This document shows positions 48,875 to 58,297 of a stretch of 64,000 nucleotides of DNA, piece by piece (position 1 is the stretch's first letter; every line of letters begins with the position of its first letter). Under the pieces are notes generated by a model. It made no database searches, was not told the origin of the DNA, and saw only the letters and a program-made list of their open reading frames with translations. Made by a program: the position numbers and the translations under genes. The DNA is from Paenibacillus caseinilyticus (GTDB lineage: Bacteria > Bacillota > Bacilli > Paenibacillales > NBRC-103111): assembly GCF_027533645.1 (NCBI RefSeq), contig NZ_JAQAGY010000009.1, positions 186,001 through 250,000 of the forward strand, in the 5' to 3' direction.

Positions 48875-50404
48875 ATGCCAACGAAACCTAATACCCTTTT
48901 CCTGCCCGTCTTTGGATTGTTGTTCGTGCTGCTGCAGACGTTCATTTCATTAACGAACGGCGAATATTCCTTTACTCTCTACCTTATGGATATCCTCGCG
49001 CCGACAGTCTCGCTGCTGGTCATGCTCTTCGTGATCCGGCAGCATAGCGGGGCAAGGAAGACGTTCTGGATCCTGATCGCCGTGTGTCTCCTCTGCGAGA
49101 CCATCGCCCAGTTGATCTGGGGCTCCTATGAGTGGATCTGGCATGCCGAGGCACCCGACATCGGCATCGCGGATATTTTCTGGCTCTCCCAGTCGCTGAT
49201 CTACCTTATCGCACTCTACGGATGGGTCTGCCATACCGGAGGAATCAAGCGGTCCTTCCTGGATTCCGCCATCCTGCTCGTCAGCTTCTCCGTCGTGAGC
49301 TGGGAATTCCTGATCGGACCGATCTATGAAGGGGAGAAGCATCTCGATATCGTAACCCTCTCGGTAGACTTGTTCTATCCGGTGAGCTCGCTGCTCATGG
49401 CGTTCATTATCTCTACCTGGATGCTGAACGGCGAACACCGGCTGAACCGCCGAACCACCATCGCACTTGTACTGGGCTGTCTCGGCTATGTCTTCGGGGA
49501 CTCGCTGTATATTCTGCTGATCGACCTGCAAGGGATCGACTGGCTGGAGCCATGGATCGATACGTTCTGGACCGGTGCCTGTTTCTGCATGGCTGCGGCC
49601 GGCTTGTATTCCCTCTCCGCAGAGCCCTTGGAGCAGAAGGCGGCCGAAAGCCGCTGGCAGCGGGTAGCCCGGTTCTCGGTGCCCTATATAGGGCTGCTCC
49701 TGCTCGTCGGCATCCTGTTTTTTTTCAAGCTGACTACAGATGTGTTCGTCTGGGGGCTGGCCCTTACCGTACTGCTTGTGCTGGTCCGTCAGGTCATGTT
49801 CCTGCTGGAGCGCGAAACCCTGAGCGACCGGCTCGGCGAGTCCTACCGCCGGCTGGAGCAGATCGCAAGCTGCGACAGCTTGACGGGTCTGCTGAACCGG
49901 AGGGTATTCGAACAGGAGCTGGAGCAGAAGCTTGCCGGCGCCGCTGCGAAGCCTGTCGCGGTCATGTACTTTGATCTCGACAAGTTCAAAAGCATCAACG
50001 ACACCTATGGCCACCGTATAGGCGACCTGCTGCTGCAGACCGTAGCGGCCAGGCTCACTCCCCAGGAAGGAGTGAGTATTGCACGGCTCGGCGGGGATGA
50101 GTTCGCCCTCAGCTTCTCATCGCCGAATATCACCACCAGCCGCTTGGATGAATGGTCGGCCCTGCTCGTAGAGACGGTCTCCGCGCCATACGAGCTGGAC
50201 GGCCTGTGCATCCGCACCTCACCCAGCATAGGGATTGCCCTCTACCCGCAAGATGCACAGTCCGTACCCGGATTACTGGATGCGGCCGACCAAGCCATGT
50301 ACGAAGCCAAGCGCCGCGGCGGCGGAACCTTCGCTTACTATCGCAGCCAGACCCAACTGGTGCGAAAGACGGACCACTCCCGTTCACTGCAAGAAGTCCG
50401 CTGA
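48875..50404 (+). CDS. Membrane diguanylate cyclase (GGDEF)
   Basis: A 509-residue enzyme making c-di-GMP from two GTP. An N-terminal membrane domain of about eight to nine helices (10-315; MASE-like, sensor unknown) leads through a short coiled coil (LLERETLSDRLGESYRRLEQ) into a GGDEF domain (about 345-500). The substrate motif DLDKFKSINDTYGHRIGD and the signature RLGGDEFAL are intact. The inhibitory I-site (RxxD five residues before GGDEF) is absent; QEGV stands there. The start is ATG 48875 after GGGG. Its mRNA carries a c-di-GMP riboswitch, so feedback may act on transcription rather than on the enzyme. Confidence 0.93.
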   Translation: MPTKPNTLFLPVFGLLFVLLQTFISLTNGEYSFTLYLMDILAPTVSLLVMLFVIRQHSGARKTFWILIAVCLLCETIAQLIWGSYEWIWHAEAPDIGIADIFWLSQSLIYLIALYGWVCHTGGIKRSFLDSAILLVSFSVVSWEFLIGPIYEGEKHLDIVTLSVDLFYPVSSLLMAFIISTWMLNGEHRLNRRTTIALVLGCLGYVFGDSLYILLIDLQGIDWLEPWIDTFWTGACFCMAAAGLYSLSAEPLEQKAAESRWQRVARFSVPYIGLLLLVGILFFFKLTTDVFVWGLALTVLLVLVRQVMFLLERETLSDRLGESYRRLEQIASCDSLTGLLNRRVFEQELEQKLAGAAAKPVAVMYFDLDKFKSINDTYGHRIGDLLLQTVAARLTPQEGVSIARLGGDEFALSFSSPNITTSRLDEWSALLVETVSAPYELDGLCIRTSPSIGIALYPQDAQSVPGLLDAADQAMYEAKRRGGGTFAYYRSQTQLVRKTDHSRSLQEVR

Positions 50405-50425
50405 CGCCGCCCTCCAACAAGAATG

Positions 50426-50460
50426 GCCCCCTGCCCGAGTTCCCGGACAGGGGGCTTTTT
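50426..50460 (+). terminator. Terminator after the cyclase
   Basis: GCCCCCTG (50426-50433) / CAGGGGGC (50448-50455) followed by TTTTT, 21 bp past the stop. Confidence 0.9.
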
Positions 50461-50543
50461 CATGTGATGGAAGCACCTTAGCTTGCCTGCCGGTCATAGG
50501 AAGAATCACGGCGATATGCGGCGCAGACCACCTGATCTGGTCC

Positions 50544-50936
50544 TTACTTCGTTCCGATCGTCCGTGAAGAGCCTGCGGATCCTGCGCGGCCTGCGGGCTT
50601 CCTCAGCAATCCGATCGCAACCAGGGCACATAACGTAAGGACCGGCATCAGCACGTCCGCAGCCATACCCATAGTGAGCAGCGTCACGACAGCACCGATC
50701 ATGATGACAGCGAGCAGCGCGGCCCCGTAGCGGGCCCATGCCCGGAACAGCAGAGCCACCCCGCCGACCACCTCGAGCAGGCCTATTGCCAATCGGAACC
50801 AGTCCGGGAACCCCATCTGCTTGAAGCCTTCCACCGACATCGGTTCCCCGATCAGCTTCAGCACCCCTGCCTGCACGAACAATACCACCACCAGCACAAG
50901 ACCGACCCACCCTGCAATCTTCCAGCCCTTCTTCAT
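50544..50936 (-). CDS. DoxX-family membrane protein
   Basis: A 130-residue protein with four helices. The DoxX pattern is VLKLIGEPMSVEGFKQMGFP then DWFRLAIGLLEVVGGVALL. DoxX-like proteins are often linked to redox stress or quinone biology but their activity is unclear. The start at 50936 has GAGGAGAG upstream; a longer frame to 50966 overlaps that site. Single gene. Confidence 0.9.
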   Translation of the reverse strand: MKKGWKIAGWVGLVLVVVLFVQAGVLKLIGEPMSVEGFKQMGFPDWFRLAIGLLEVVGGVALLFRAWARYGAALLAVIMIGAVVTLLTMGMAADVLMPVLTLCALVAIGLLRKPAGRAGSAGSSRTIGTK

Positions 50937-51107
50937 AACCCACTCTCCTCTTCCGTTCTTCGTCATCTTCTGTTACTTATGCTAACACGAACAAGAAGGG
51001 GAGATTTCTTCCCGATTGCTATATCTTAGGGCGGGCACAGCCCAATCTCCCCCGGCTTGCACGCTGTGTGCGTATACCGGGGGATTCCTGTCCTGTCCAC
51101 CTAACGG

Positions 51108-51878
51108 TCAGAAGCCATAGATCGTCATGCCGCCATCCACATAAAGCGTCTGCCCCGTCATGTAGGCCGCCGCTTCCGAAGCCAGGAACACGGCCGGACC
51201 GACCAGGTCCTGCAGCTCCCCGATGCGCTTCATGGGGGTACGGGACAGCACTTCACTGACGAAGGCCTCGTCTGCGAGCAGCTTCTCGGTGAGCGGCGTC
51301 TTGAAGTACCATGGGCCGAGGGCATTCACCCGGATGCCGTGCTTCGCCCACTCGAGCGCGAGCACCTTCGTCATCTGGATCAGCGCCGCTTTCGTCGAGC
51401 CGTACACGACACCGGTCCGCAGGGCGGTATATCCTGCCACGGAGGCGATGTTTACGATGGATCCCCCTCCCGTGTCCTTCATCCGCCGCGCGACCTGCTG
51501 CGAGAGGAAGAACGCCGACTTCAGATTCGTGTCCGCGATCTTGTCCCACTCCTCCTCCGTTACCTCCAGGGCAGGCGTACGAATGTTCATCCCGGCATTA
51601 TTGACGAGAATGTCGATCTTCCCTGCCCACTCCTCCGCTTCCCTTACGGCTGCCGCGAGCTGCTCCCTGTCCGTAATGTCGGCCGGAATCGCCAGCGCTC
51701 TGCGCCCCGCAGCCTCCACGGCGCCAGCTACAGCCAACAAGTCCTCCGGCGTCCGGGACAGCAGGATCACATCCGCCCCCGCTTCGGCCAAACCGATCGC
51801 AAGCGCTTTCCCGATGCCACGGCCCGCTCCGGTCACAATAGCTTTCTTCCCTTCCAATTGAAAAGACGGCAAATACAT
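51108..51878 (-). CDS. Classical SDR oxidoreductase (gluconate 5-dehydrogenase-like)
   Basis: A 256-residue classical SDR: cofactor motif TGAGRGIG (16-23), NNAG at about 91-94, catalytic S in IVNIASVAGY and YGSTK (YxxxK). The C-terminus AAYMTGQTLYVDGGMTIYGF is typical. The overall pattern resembles 2-keto-gluconate or KduD-like sugar-acid dehydrogenases, but the substrate is not certain. Start: ATG 51878 after GGGAGG. Single gene. Confidence 0.9.
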   Translation of the reverse strand: MYLPSFQLEGKKAIVTGAGRGIGKALAIGLAEAGADVILLSRTPEDLLAVAGAVEAAGRRALAIPADITDREQLAAAVREAEEWAGKIDILVNNAGMNIRTPALEVTEEEWDKIADTNLKSAFFLSQQVARRMKDTGGGSIVNIASVAGYTALRTGVVYGSTKAALIQMTKVLALEWAKHGIRVNALGPWYFKTPLTEKLLADEAFVSEVLSRTPMKRIGELQDLVGPAVFLASEAAAYMTGQTLYVDGGMTIYGF

Positions 51879-52086
51879 GTAAGCTTCCTCCCAGCAATGC
51901 TAGTCTTATAGGCCCTGATATGGACAGCATCTTACCACGAAAATAGAATTTACGCGAACCGCCCGAAGGTTCAATGTCCTTGAATATGTTTAAAATGTAA
52001 ATGTTTACAACAAAATCTAGCAAAAGTATACTGAATCTAGCAAGTCGATTTCTTATTATCCAACTATTCTTAGGAGGTATTCATTC

Positions 52087-53067
52087 ATGTTCCCGAAAGT
52101 GCTCCTGAAGAAAAGCAGTGTAGTCACGGCCGCTCTATCCTTATCCCTCACGGCTTCCCTCTTCGCCGCTCCCCTGCCGACAGCCCGTGCCGCCACTTGT
52201 GCCGATGTGCTCACACCGATGACGGACCCGCTGGCGATCAAGATGGAGAACGGACAGACGCTCATCTGGGATAACGTCAAACCCGAGCTGATCACCGCCC
52301 GCGACCGTTACATCAATCTCCTGAAGCAAAAAGGGTGGACCATCACCTTCAATTCGGCTTACCGTCCATATCAATATCAACGGCATTTATACGAAGTCGT
52401 TCAAAATAAAAGCGTGTGCGGAGCCGAAATGTCCAAACACGGCCTGGGCACCTTGGTCGCCGCCCCTTCTTATACGGCTCCGCACACAGCGGGCTTGGCT
52501 TTCGACGCGACAGTACGGGATGGCAGCGGCAATGCGCTCAACAGCATGACCTCGGTGAGCAGCCAACTTATTGATGTCGCGAAGCAGGCAGGACTCTACT
52601 TCCCTCATACGACTACAGACGGCGTACATCACCAGCTCTCTTCCGGCGGATCTTCCTCCCCTGTACTGCAGGTAGGCAGCTCCGGTCCTGAAGTGGTTAC
52701 GCTACAGACCAACCTGAACCGGGTCGGCTACAGCCTGAGCGCGGACGGCGTATTCGGCAGCGGGACGGAGAGCATCGTGAAGCAGTTCCAGGCCGCCCAT
52801 GGACTGACTGCGGACGGCATCGTCGGCTCCGCGACTTCCTCCAAGCTGAGTGCGCTCGCAAGCACCACCACCGTCCTGCGTGTCGGCAGCTCCGGCGACG
52901 AGGTGAAGGTGCTGCAGCGTCTGCTCACCAAAAAAGGCTACTCGGTGACCGCCGACGGAGCCTTCGGAACAGGAACCGAAAGCGTGGTCAAACGGTTCCA
53001 ATCGGCGAACAGCCTGACCAGCGACGGGATTGTCGGCTCCGCCACTTGGAGCAAGCTCCGCTCCTAG
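52087..53067 (+). CDS. Secreted M15 D,D-carboxypeptidase-like protein with two PG-binding domains
   Basis: A 326-residue exported protein. The signal peptide ends near PTARAAT. A VanY/M15-type peptidase domain (about 40-185) has the zinc motif HTAGLAFDATV and a second zinc/catalytic region VHHQL, plus NSAYRPYQYQRHLYEV. Two PG_binding_1 repeats follow (about 192-258 and 262-326; each has LQVGSSG/LRVGSSG, then ADGVFGSGTES or ADGAFGTGTES). It probably trims peptidoglycan stem peptides outside the cell. Start: ATG 52087 after GGAGG. Strong terminator downstream. Confidence 0.9.
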   Translation: MFPKVLLKKSSVVTAALSLSLTASLFAAPLPTARAATCADVLTPMTDPLAIKMENGQTLIWDNVKPELITARDRYINLLKQKGWTITFNSAYRPYQYQRHLYEVVQNKSVCGAEMSKHGLGTLVAAPSYTAPHTAGLAFDATVRDGSGNALNSMTSVSSQLIDVAKQAGLYFPHTTTDGVHHQLSSGGSSSPVLQVGSSGPEVVTLQTNLNRVGYSLSADGVFGSGTESIVKQFQAAHGLTADGIVGSATSSKLSALASTTTVLRVGSSGDEVKVLQRLLTKKGYSVTADGAFGTGTESVVKRFQSANSLTSDGIVGSATWSKLRS

Positions 53068-53100
53068 GAAGCAAGGCCCGGCCGCAGCAACGGGCTCAAC

Positions 53101-53145
53101 ACAAATACGCCACGTTGTGCGTAAGGCATAACGTGGCGTATTTGT
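53101..53145. terminator. 16-bp perfect hairpin between convergent genes
   Basis: ACAAATACGCCACGTT / AACGTGGCGTATTTGT with a 13-nt loop, between the M15 gene and aroC (convergent). CTTA follows on the plus side. Probably bidirectional. Confidence 0.8.
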
Positions 53146-53219
53146 CTTAGGGACGGGGGTTAAGCCGCCCAATAGCTCGAAGTGTGGCTGAGAAGCCGCC
53201 AAGCTGCACTTTTTGCATC

Positions 53220-54275
53220 TTACCCGTGCATGGCGGCTTGCCGCTTGTAATGATCCTCCACTACAAGACAGGCCATCGCTTCGACCACGGGAACAATTCT
53301 CGGACAGATGCAGGGATCGTGCCTGCCTTCCGTGCGGATCTCTTGTTCCTCTCCATGGATGTTGACCGTTCGCTGGGCAACCGAAATCGAGGATGTCGGC
53401 TTCACGCTGATCCGGAAGACAATCTCCTGCCCCGTGCTGATCCCGCCAAGGATGCCGCCCGCATGGTTGCTGAGGAATCCTCCGCCGTCCATCGCATCGT
53501 TATGCTCACTGCCTAGCATGGAAGCCGCTTCGAATCCGTCGCCGAATTCGATCCCCTTCACCGCGCCGATCGACAGCATCGCTTTGGCGAGCTCCGCATC
53601 CAATTTGTCGAATACGGGCTCCCCGAGCCCCGGCATCACGCCCCGGATCCGGCATTCGACGATGCCCCCGCAGCTGTCGCCGCGCGAGGCCAGCTCCTCA
53701 ATCTTACCGATCATCTCCGCCGCAGCGGCAGGATCGCAGGCACGGACGGCATTGCGCTCAATCGCTTCTTCCTCGAAGGTCCGGCACGCAATACCGCCGA
53801 TCTCCTGCGTATAGGCCAGCACCTGTACACCCCTTCTCTCCAGCAGCTTCCGCGCCACCGCACCACCGGCCACCCGGGCCGCCGTTTCTCTTCCCGATGC
53901 CCGCCCGCTGCCCCGGTGGTCCCGGATGCCGTATTTCTTCAGGTAAGTGTAATCGGCGTGGCCGGGGCGGAACGACTGCTGAATATCGCTGTACGCCTCC
54001 GGCCGCATGTCGTGGTTATACAGAATGACCATGAGCGGCGTCCCGGTCGTTCTGCCTTCGAAGATACCCGACAAGATCTGAACCCGGTCGTATTCTTTGC
54101 GGGGCGTGGTCACGGAGGATTGGCCCGGCTTTCTCCGGTCCATCTGGACCTGAATGTATGCTTCGTCGATCTCGACCCCTGGCGTCACTCCATCCACGAT
54201 GACGCCCACAGCGGCACCATGCGACTCCCCGAAGGTGGTAATTCTGAAGCTTTCGCCGAACGTATTCCCTGCCAT
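53220..54275 (-). CDS. aroC: Chorismate synthase
   Basis: A 351-residue FMN-dependent enzyme making chorismate from EPSP, the last shikimate step. The signature is GNTFGESFRITTFGESHGAA with VGVIVDGVTPG; RGSGRASGRETAARVAGGAV is present; the C-terminus carries GRHDPCICPRIVPVVEAMA. Start: ATG 54275 after GGGAGGACTAACC. It lies 17 bp after aroA in one operon, giving two consecutive steps of aromatic biosynthesis. All key motifs are normal. Confidence 0.96.
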   Translation of the reverse strand: MAGNTFGESFRITTFGESHGAAVGVIVDGVTPGVEIDEAYIQVQMDRRKPGQSSVTTPRKEYDRVQILSGIFEGRTTGTPLMVILYNHDMRPEAYSDIQQSFRPGHADYTYLKKYGIRDHRGSGRASGRETAARVAGGAVARKLLERRGVQVLAYTQEIGGIACRTFEEEAIERNAVRACDPAAAAEMIGKIEELASRGDSCGGIVECRIRGVMPGLGEPVFDKLDAELAKAMLSIGAVKGIEFGDGFEAASMLGSEHNDAMDGGGFLSNHAGGILGGISTGQEIVFRISVKPTSSISVAQRTVNIHGEEQEIRTEGRHDPCICPRIVPVVEAMACLVVEDHYKRQAAMHG

Positions 54276-54292
54276 TGGTTAGTCCTCCCCCT

Positions 54293-55639
54293 CTAGTATT
54301 CTACTTCCACCCCAAGCTCCGACAGCTGTTCAAAATAATCCGGACAAGTCTTGGAGACACAGCCCGGGTCCATAATCCCGATGCCCGGAACCCTTAGACC
54401 GATCAGCGACAGCGCCATCGCCATCCGGTGGTCGTCATGGGAATCGAGCAAGGCCGGCACGGGCTGGCCGGGATAGACGGTCAACCCGTCGTGATGCTCC
54501 TCCACGCGAAGACCCAGCTTCCCCAGCTCCCCGCAGATCGCGGCGATCCGGTCGCATTCATGATGCCGGATATGGGCCGCATCCGTCAGCGTGATCGGGC
54601 CATCGGCGAAGGGAGCCAGGGCCGCGATCGTCAGCGTCTGATCCGACCACTTCTTCATGCTGAGGGTGAACCCGCCCTTCAGCTGCCTTGCGCCCCGCAC
54701 TTCCACATAGTCCTCGCCTCGATGAACGGTACACCCCATCCGCTCAAGCACATCCAGAATTCCAATGTCCGGCTGGCGCGTACGCTTGGCCTCCAGTCCT
54801 TCGATCCGCACGCAGCCCGCGGTCAGCGCGGCCGCAGCCCAGAAATAGCAGCATGTCGAGACGTCCGGCTCCAGCACGGTGGATTGCGCTTGATACCTCC
54901 CCGCAGGCACTGCGATCGTCTGACCGTCCGCGGAAACGTCCGCGGTCACACCGAAGGAGCGCATGGTATCTAGCGTCATCCGGACATAGTCCCTCTGCAC
55001 CACCTCACCGTCGATGCGCAGCGTAATCTCTTCTCTGGCATAAGGGGCGGCGAGCAGCAGTCCGCTGATGAATTGACTGGATGTGGAACCCGGCAGCGTC
55101 ACTTCTCCGCCCCGCAGCCCGCTTGCGCGGAGCAGGAACGGCATGCACCTCTCTTCCCTCTTATACTCGAATGCCGCACCAAGGTCCGTCAGTGCGCCGA
55201 GCAGAGGGGCCAGCGGTCTTTCGCTTAACCGCCGGCTTCCCTTCACGGTCCATGCTCCCGTGCTGACCGCCAGGGCTCCGGGCAAAAAGCGTGCAGCCGT
55301 ACCGGCGGCTCCCAGATAGAGTTCGCCGGACGGATTCGGCCAGTTCCCCGCGCAGCCCCCGACATAAGCCGTCTCCCCTTCGACGTCTACCTGCACCCCC
55401 AGCTTCGTGAGCGCGTCGATGCACCAGTAAGAATCATCGCTTCTCAGGATCCCGCGCAGCTCCGATCTTCCTTCCGCTAGGGCGGCGATGACCAGCGCCC
55501 GGTTCGTCAGGCTCTTACTTCCGGGTACTCGAATCCTTCCGTTCACCGCGCCCTTCGGAGGGCTGATCTTGACTTCTCCCTTATCGTTATTCGTCGACCA
55601 AGGGGAACGGGCTTCCAGGTCCGGTTGATTGGAGATCAT
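54293..55639 (-). CDS. aroA: EPSP synthase (3-phosphoshikimate 1-carboxyvinyltransferase)
   Basis: A 448-residue enzyme joining phosphoenolpyruvate to shikimate 3-phosphate. VPGSKSLTNRALVIAALAEG is the first substrate motif, SERPLAPLL the second, and DSHDDHRMAMALS the C-terminal one. The PEP-binding loop reads LYLGAAGTAARFL where E. coli has LGNAGTAMRPL, so Asn94 and Pro101 are replaced. The first 30 residues are an extension and the true start could lie inside; ATG 55639 has GAGGTGG 4 nt upstream. Divergent from a LysR gene, upstream of aroC. Confidence 0.95.
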   Translation of the reverse strand: MISNQPDLEARSPWSTNNDKGEVKISPPKGAVNGRIRVPGSKSLTNRALVIAALAEGRSELRGILRSDDSYWCIDALTKLGVQVDVEGETAYVGGCAGNWPNPSGELYLGAAGTAARFLPGALAVSTGAWTVKGSRRLSERPLAPLLGALTDLGAAFEYKREERCMPFLLRASGLRGGEVTLPGSTSSQFISGLLLAAPYAREEITLRIDGEVVQRDYVRMTLDTMRSFGVTADVSADGQTIAVPAGRYQAQSTVLEPDVSTCCYFWAAAALTAGCVRIEGLEAKRTRQPDIGILDVLERMGCTVHRGEDYVEVRGARQLKGGFTLSMKKWSDQTLTIAALAPFADGPITLTDAAHIRHHECDRIAAICGELGKLGLRVEEHHDGLTVYPGQPVPALLDSHDDHRMAMALSLIGLRVPGIGIMDPGCVSKTCPDYFEQLSELGVEVEY

Positions 55640-55742
55640 GCGGCCACCTCTTTTGTATAAGTTGTATCCCGATTATAATAAGAACGTTGAAATAAATGAA
55701 ATCGAAATTTACCCACAATGTCATAGAGGCGGTTTATATCAT

Positions 55743-56648
55743 ATGATGAACCTGGAATGGTACCGGATCTTCCTGCATACGGCGCGTCACCGGAATCTGA
55801 CGAAAGCCGCACAGGAACTGCACATTACACAGCCTTCCGTCAGCTATGCCCTGAAGCAGATGGAAGAGGCATTAGGCCTCTCCTTGTTTCACCGGCTGTC
55901 CAAAGGTGTGGAGCTGACAGAAGAGGGACGGGCGCTGCTCGAGTACGTGGAGCAATCGTTCGCCCTGCTGGACTCCGCACAGAAACACCTCCGGAACCTG
56001 AAGCGGTTAAGCGAGGGCGAAATCCGGATCGGGGCGAGCGATTCACTGGTCAAGCATCTGCTCCTGCCGCACTTGAATTCGTTCCACAAGGAATACCCCC
56101 GCATACGGATTCGTCTCTCCCACGGGAAGACCCCCGACATCACGCAGCGCCTCAAAGAAGGCGAGATCGACTGCGCTCTGGTGCATATGCCTGTTCACGA
56201 TCCGCAGGTGGACGTTCACACCCTGGCCGTACTGGAGGATTGTTTTGTCGTTGGCGAAGCGTATCAAGCTATGGCAGGCCGCCCCCTTCCCACGGGGGAG
56301 CTCGCGGAGCTGCCGCTCATCCTCTTGACGCCGGGAAGCAGCACAAGGGTATTCGTCGAGCAATGGTTCGCCTCCCAGGGACATGCCGGGGTGAAGCCGG
56401 ATATTGAGCTCGGGAGCATCGACCTGCTGGCCGAGTTCGCGGTGCTGGGCTACGGAGCCGCTTTCATCAGCCGGTCTTTCGTGCAGTCGGAGCTTCAGGA
56501 AGGCAAGCTGATCGAGCTGCAGCTGGAGGATCCGCTCCCCCCTCGCAGCATAGGCTTTGCCGTCCGGCGGGACAGGAAGCTGTCTGCGGCGGCCGAAGCG
56601 TTCGTCCGGATACTCCGCGCCGAGCAAGGACCGTTCCCCGGCTTGTAG
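55743..56648 (+). CDS. LysR-family transcriptional regulator
   Basis: A 301-residue regulator with an N-terminal winged HTH (LTKAAQELHITQPSVSYALK) and the LysR substrate-binding domain (about 90-295; GEIRIGASDSLVKHLLLPHL). The start is ATG 55743 or 55746, behind AGAGGCGG. Transcribed divergently from aroA with 103 bp between starts, the classical LysR position. It may regulate aroA-aroC in response to an aromatic intermediate, but that is inference from layout only. Confidence 0.92.
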   Translation: MMNLEWYRIFLHTARHRNLTKAAQELHITQPSVSYALKQMEEALGLSLFHRLSKGVELTEEGRALLEYVEQSFALLDSAQKHLRNLKRLSEGEIRIGASDSLVKHLLLPHLNSFHKEYPRIRIRLSHGKTPDITQRLKEGEIDCALVHMPVHDPQVDVHTLAVLEDCFVVGEAYQAMAGRPLPTGELAELPLILLTPGSSTRVFVEQWFASQGHAGVKPDIELGSIDLLAEFAVLGYGAAFISRSFVQSELQEGKLIELQLEDPLPPRSIGFAVRRDRKLSAAAEAFVRILRAEQGPFPGL

Positions 56649-56775
56649 TGCCGGTCCGGGCGGTGCAGGGACAGCCGGGCGGGCTCTTGCGGCCCCATTC
56701 ATACATGTTTTGCACAGGATGGGCAATAATACCTTGAGAAACCATGGGACGTTCCTTGGGGTACGGAGGAAGATC

Positions 56776-58296
56776 ATGAACAGGATGAACGCAGGACATC
56801 CGGAGAAGGAGCCGAAGCGGCTGTCGACGGATCTGACCCACAATGTGAATGAGATCAAACAAGCCTTTTCTTACCCCGACAATCAAGCCCTGTCCATCCG
56901 GAACTTGTACGTGGAATCGCTGCAAGCGGAAGCGGCGCTCCTCTTCATCGACGGCGCGGCCGATACCCAGGCCATCGAGACACAGATCATGGATCCGCTC
57001 TTAACGAAGCGGGATATCCCCCCTCGGGCGGAAGATAAACTGACGGTGATCCTGCGAGAAATGCTTACGAGTGCATCCGGCAGCACCCTCCATCTGGTAC
57101 CGGACCTCACCCGCGATCTATTGAAGGGGTATACGCTCATCCTGATCCAGGGGGAAGCCGCGGCCCTCTCCATGGCAACGCCCGGGTTCAAATCGCGTTC
57201 AATCGGCGAACCACAGGTGGAACACGTGCTCAAGGGTCCCAAGGAAGCTTTCATCGAATCCGCGGCCGTGAACCGCTCCTTGATCCGCAAGCAGATCAAG
57301 GACCGCCAATTGATTGCGGAAGCACTGCCCCTGCGCACCAAGGTGACCAGCGAAGTATCCGTCATGTATATCAAGGACCTGGCGGACCCGGAGCTCGTGT
57401 CCGAAGTGAAGCGGAGGATCGCGGAGATCGAGGCCGACTCGATACCCGAGCTGTCCATCCTCGAGCAGTATATCGAAGAACGTCCATACTCTCTGGTTCC
57501 GAGCATCTTGCTGACCGAGCGGCCGGACCGGGCCTGCTCCTTTCTGATGGAAGGCCATGTGATCCTGCTCATGGACAATTCGCCTACGGCCATGGTGGTG
57601 CCGGTCACCTTCTGGTCGTTGTTCCACACCCCGGAGGATCAATACCTGCGGTGGGCTTATGGGAACTTCATCCGCATCATTCGTATACTGGCCGTGTTCG
57701 TCGCCCTGCTGACGCCGTCCCTGTATATTGCCGTGAGCACGTTCCATGAAGAGATGCTTCCGACCGATCTCCTGCTTGCCATCGGAGCCACCCGGGAGCG
57801 GGTCCCCTTCCCGGCCCTGATCGAGGTGCTGCTGATGGAAGCCGCCTTCGAGCTCGTGCGGGAAGCAGCCGTACGGATCCCTTCGATTATCGGTCCCACG
57901 ATCGGGATCGTCGGGGCGCTCATTCTAGGCCAAGCGGCGGTGGAAGCCAATATCGTCTCGCCGATCTTGGTCATCATCGTCGCCATGACGGGGATCTCTT
58001 CCTTTACCATTCCGGAGATCAGCTTCAACTTCGCGGTGCGGATACTCCGCTTCGTGATTCTACTCGTCGCTTCCTTCATGGGCTTCTTCGGGATCGCGCT
58101 GCTCTCGACCTGCATTATCGCCTACATGGTTTCGTTCAAATCGTTCGGGGTTCCCTTCTTGTCGCCGCTCTCTCCACATGAGCCGTCGTCCAAGGATCTG
58201 ATCGTGCGGCCCCCGGTCTGGAAGCAATGGCTGCGGCCGTTCAGCGTGAACCCGAAGGATCAACATAGGAAGAAAAAGCCGGAAGGAACTTCGTAA
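56776..58296 (+). CDS. Spore germinant receptor subunit A (GerA family)
   Basis: A 506-residue protein with a soluble N-terminal domain (about 1-250), four to five helices (about 290-440; ILVIIVAMTGISSFTIPE) and the conserved SIRNLYVESLQAEAALLFID, IEERPYSLVPSILLTERPD and DQYLRWAYGNFIRIIRI. These receptors sit in the spore inner membrane and respond to nutrients as a complex with B and C subunits. Start: ATG 56776 after GGAGG. First gene of the operon; 1 bp separates it from the B subunit gene. The germinant cannot be inferred. Confidence 0.95.
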   Translation: MNRMNAGHPEKEPKRLSTDLTHNVNEIKQAFSYPDNQALSIRNLYVESLQAEAALLFIDGAADTQAIETQIMDPLLTKRDIPPRAEDKLTVILREMLTSASGSTLHLVPDLTRDLLKGYTLILIQGEAAALSMATPGFKSRSIGEPQVEHVLKGPKEAFIESAAVNRSLIRKQIKDRQLIAEALPLRTKVTSEVSVMYIKDLADPELVSEVKRRIAEIEADSIPELSILEQYIEERPYSLVPSILLTERPDRACSFLMEGHVILLMDNSPTAMVVPVTFWSLFHTPEDQYLRWAYGNFIRIIRILAVFVALLTPSLYIAVSTFHEEMLPTDLLLAIGATRERVPFPALIEVLLMEAAFELVREAAVRIPSIIGPTIGIVGALILGQAAVEANIVSPILVIIVAMTGISSFTIPEISFNFAVRILRFVILLVASFMGFFGIALLSTCIIAYMVSFKSFGVPFLSPLSPHEPSSKDLIVRPPVWKQWLRPFSVNPKDQHRKKKPEGTS

Positions 58297-58297
58297 G

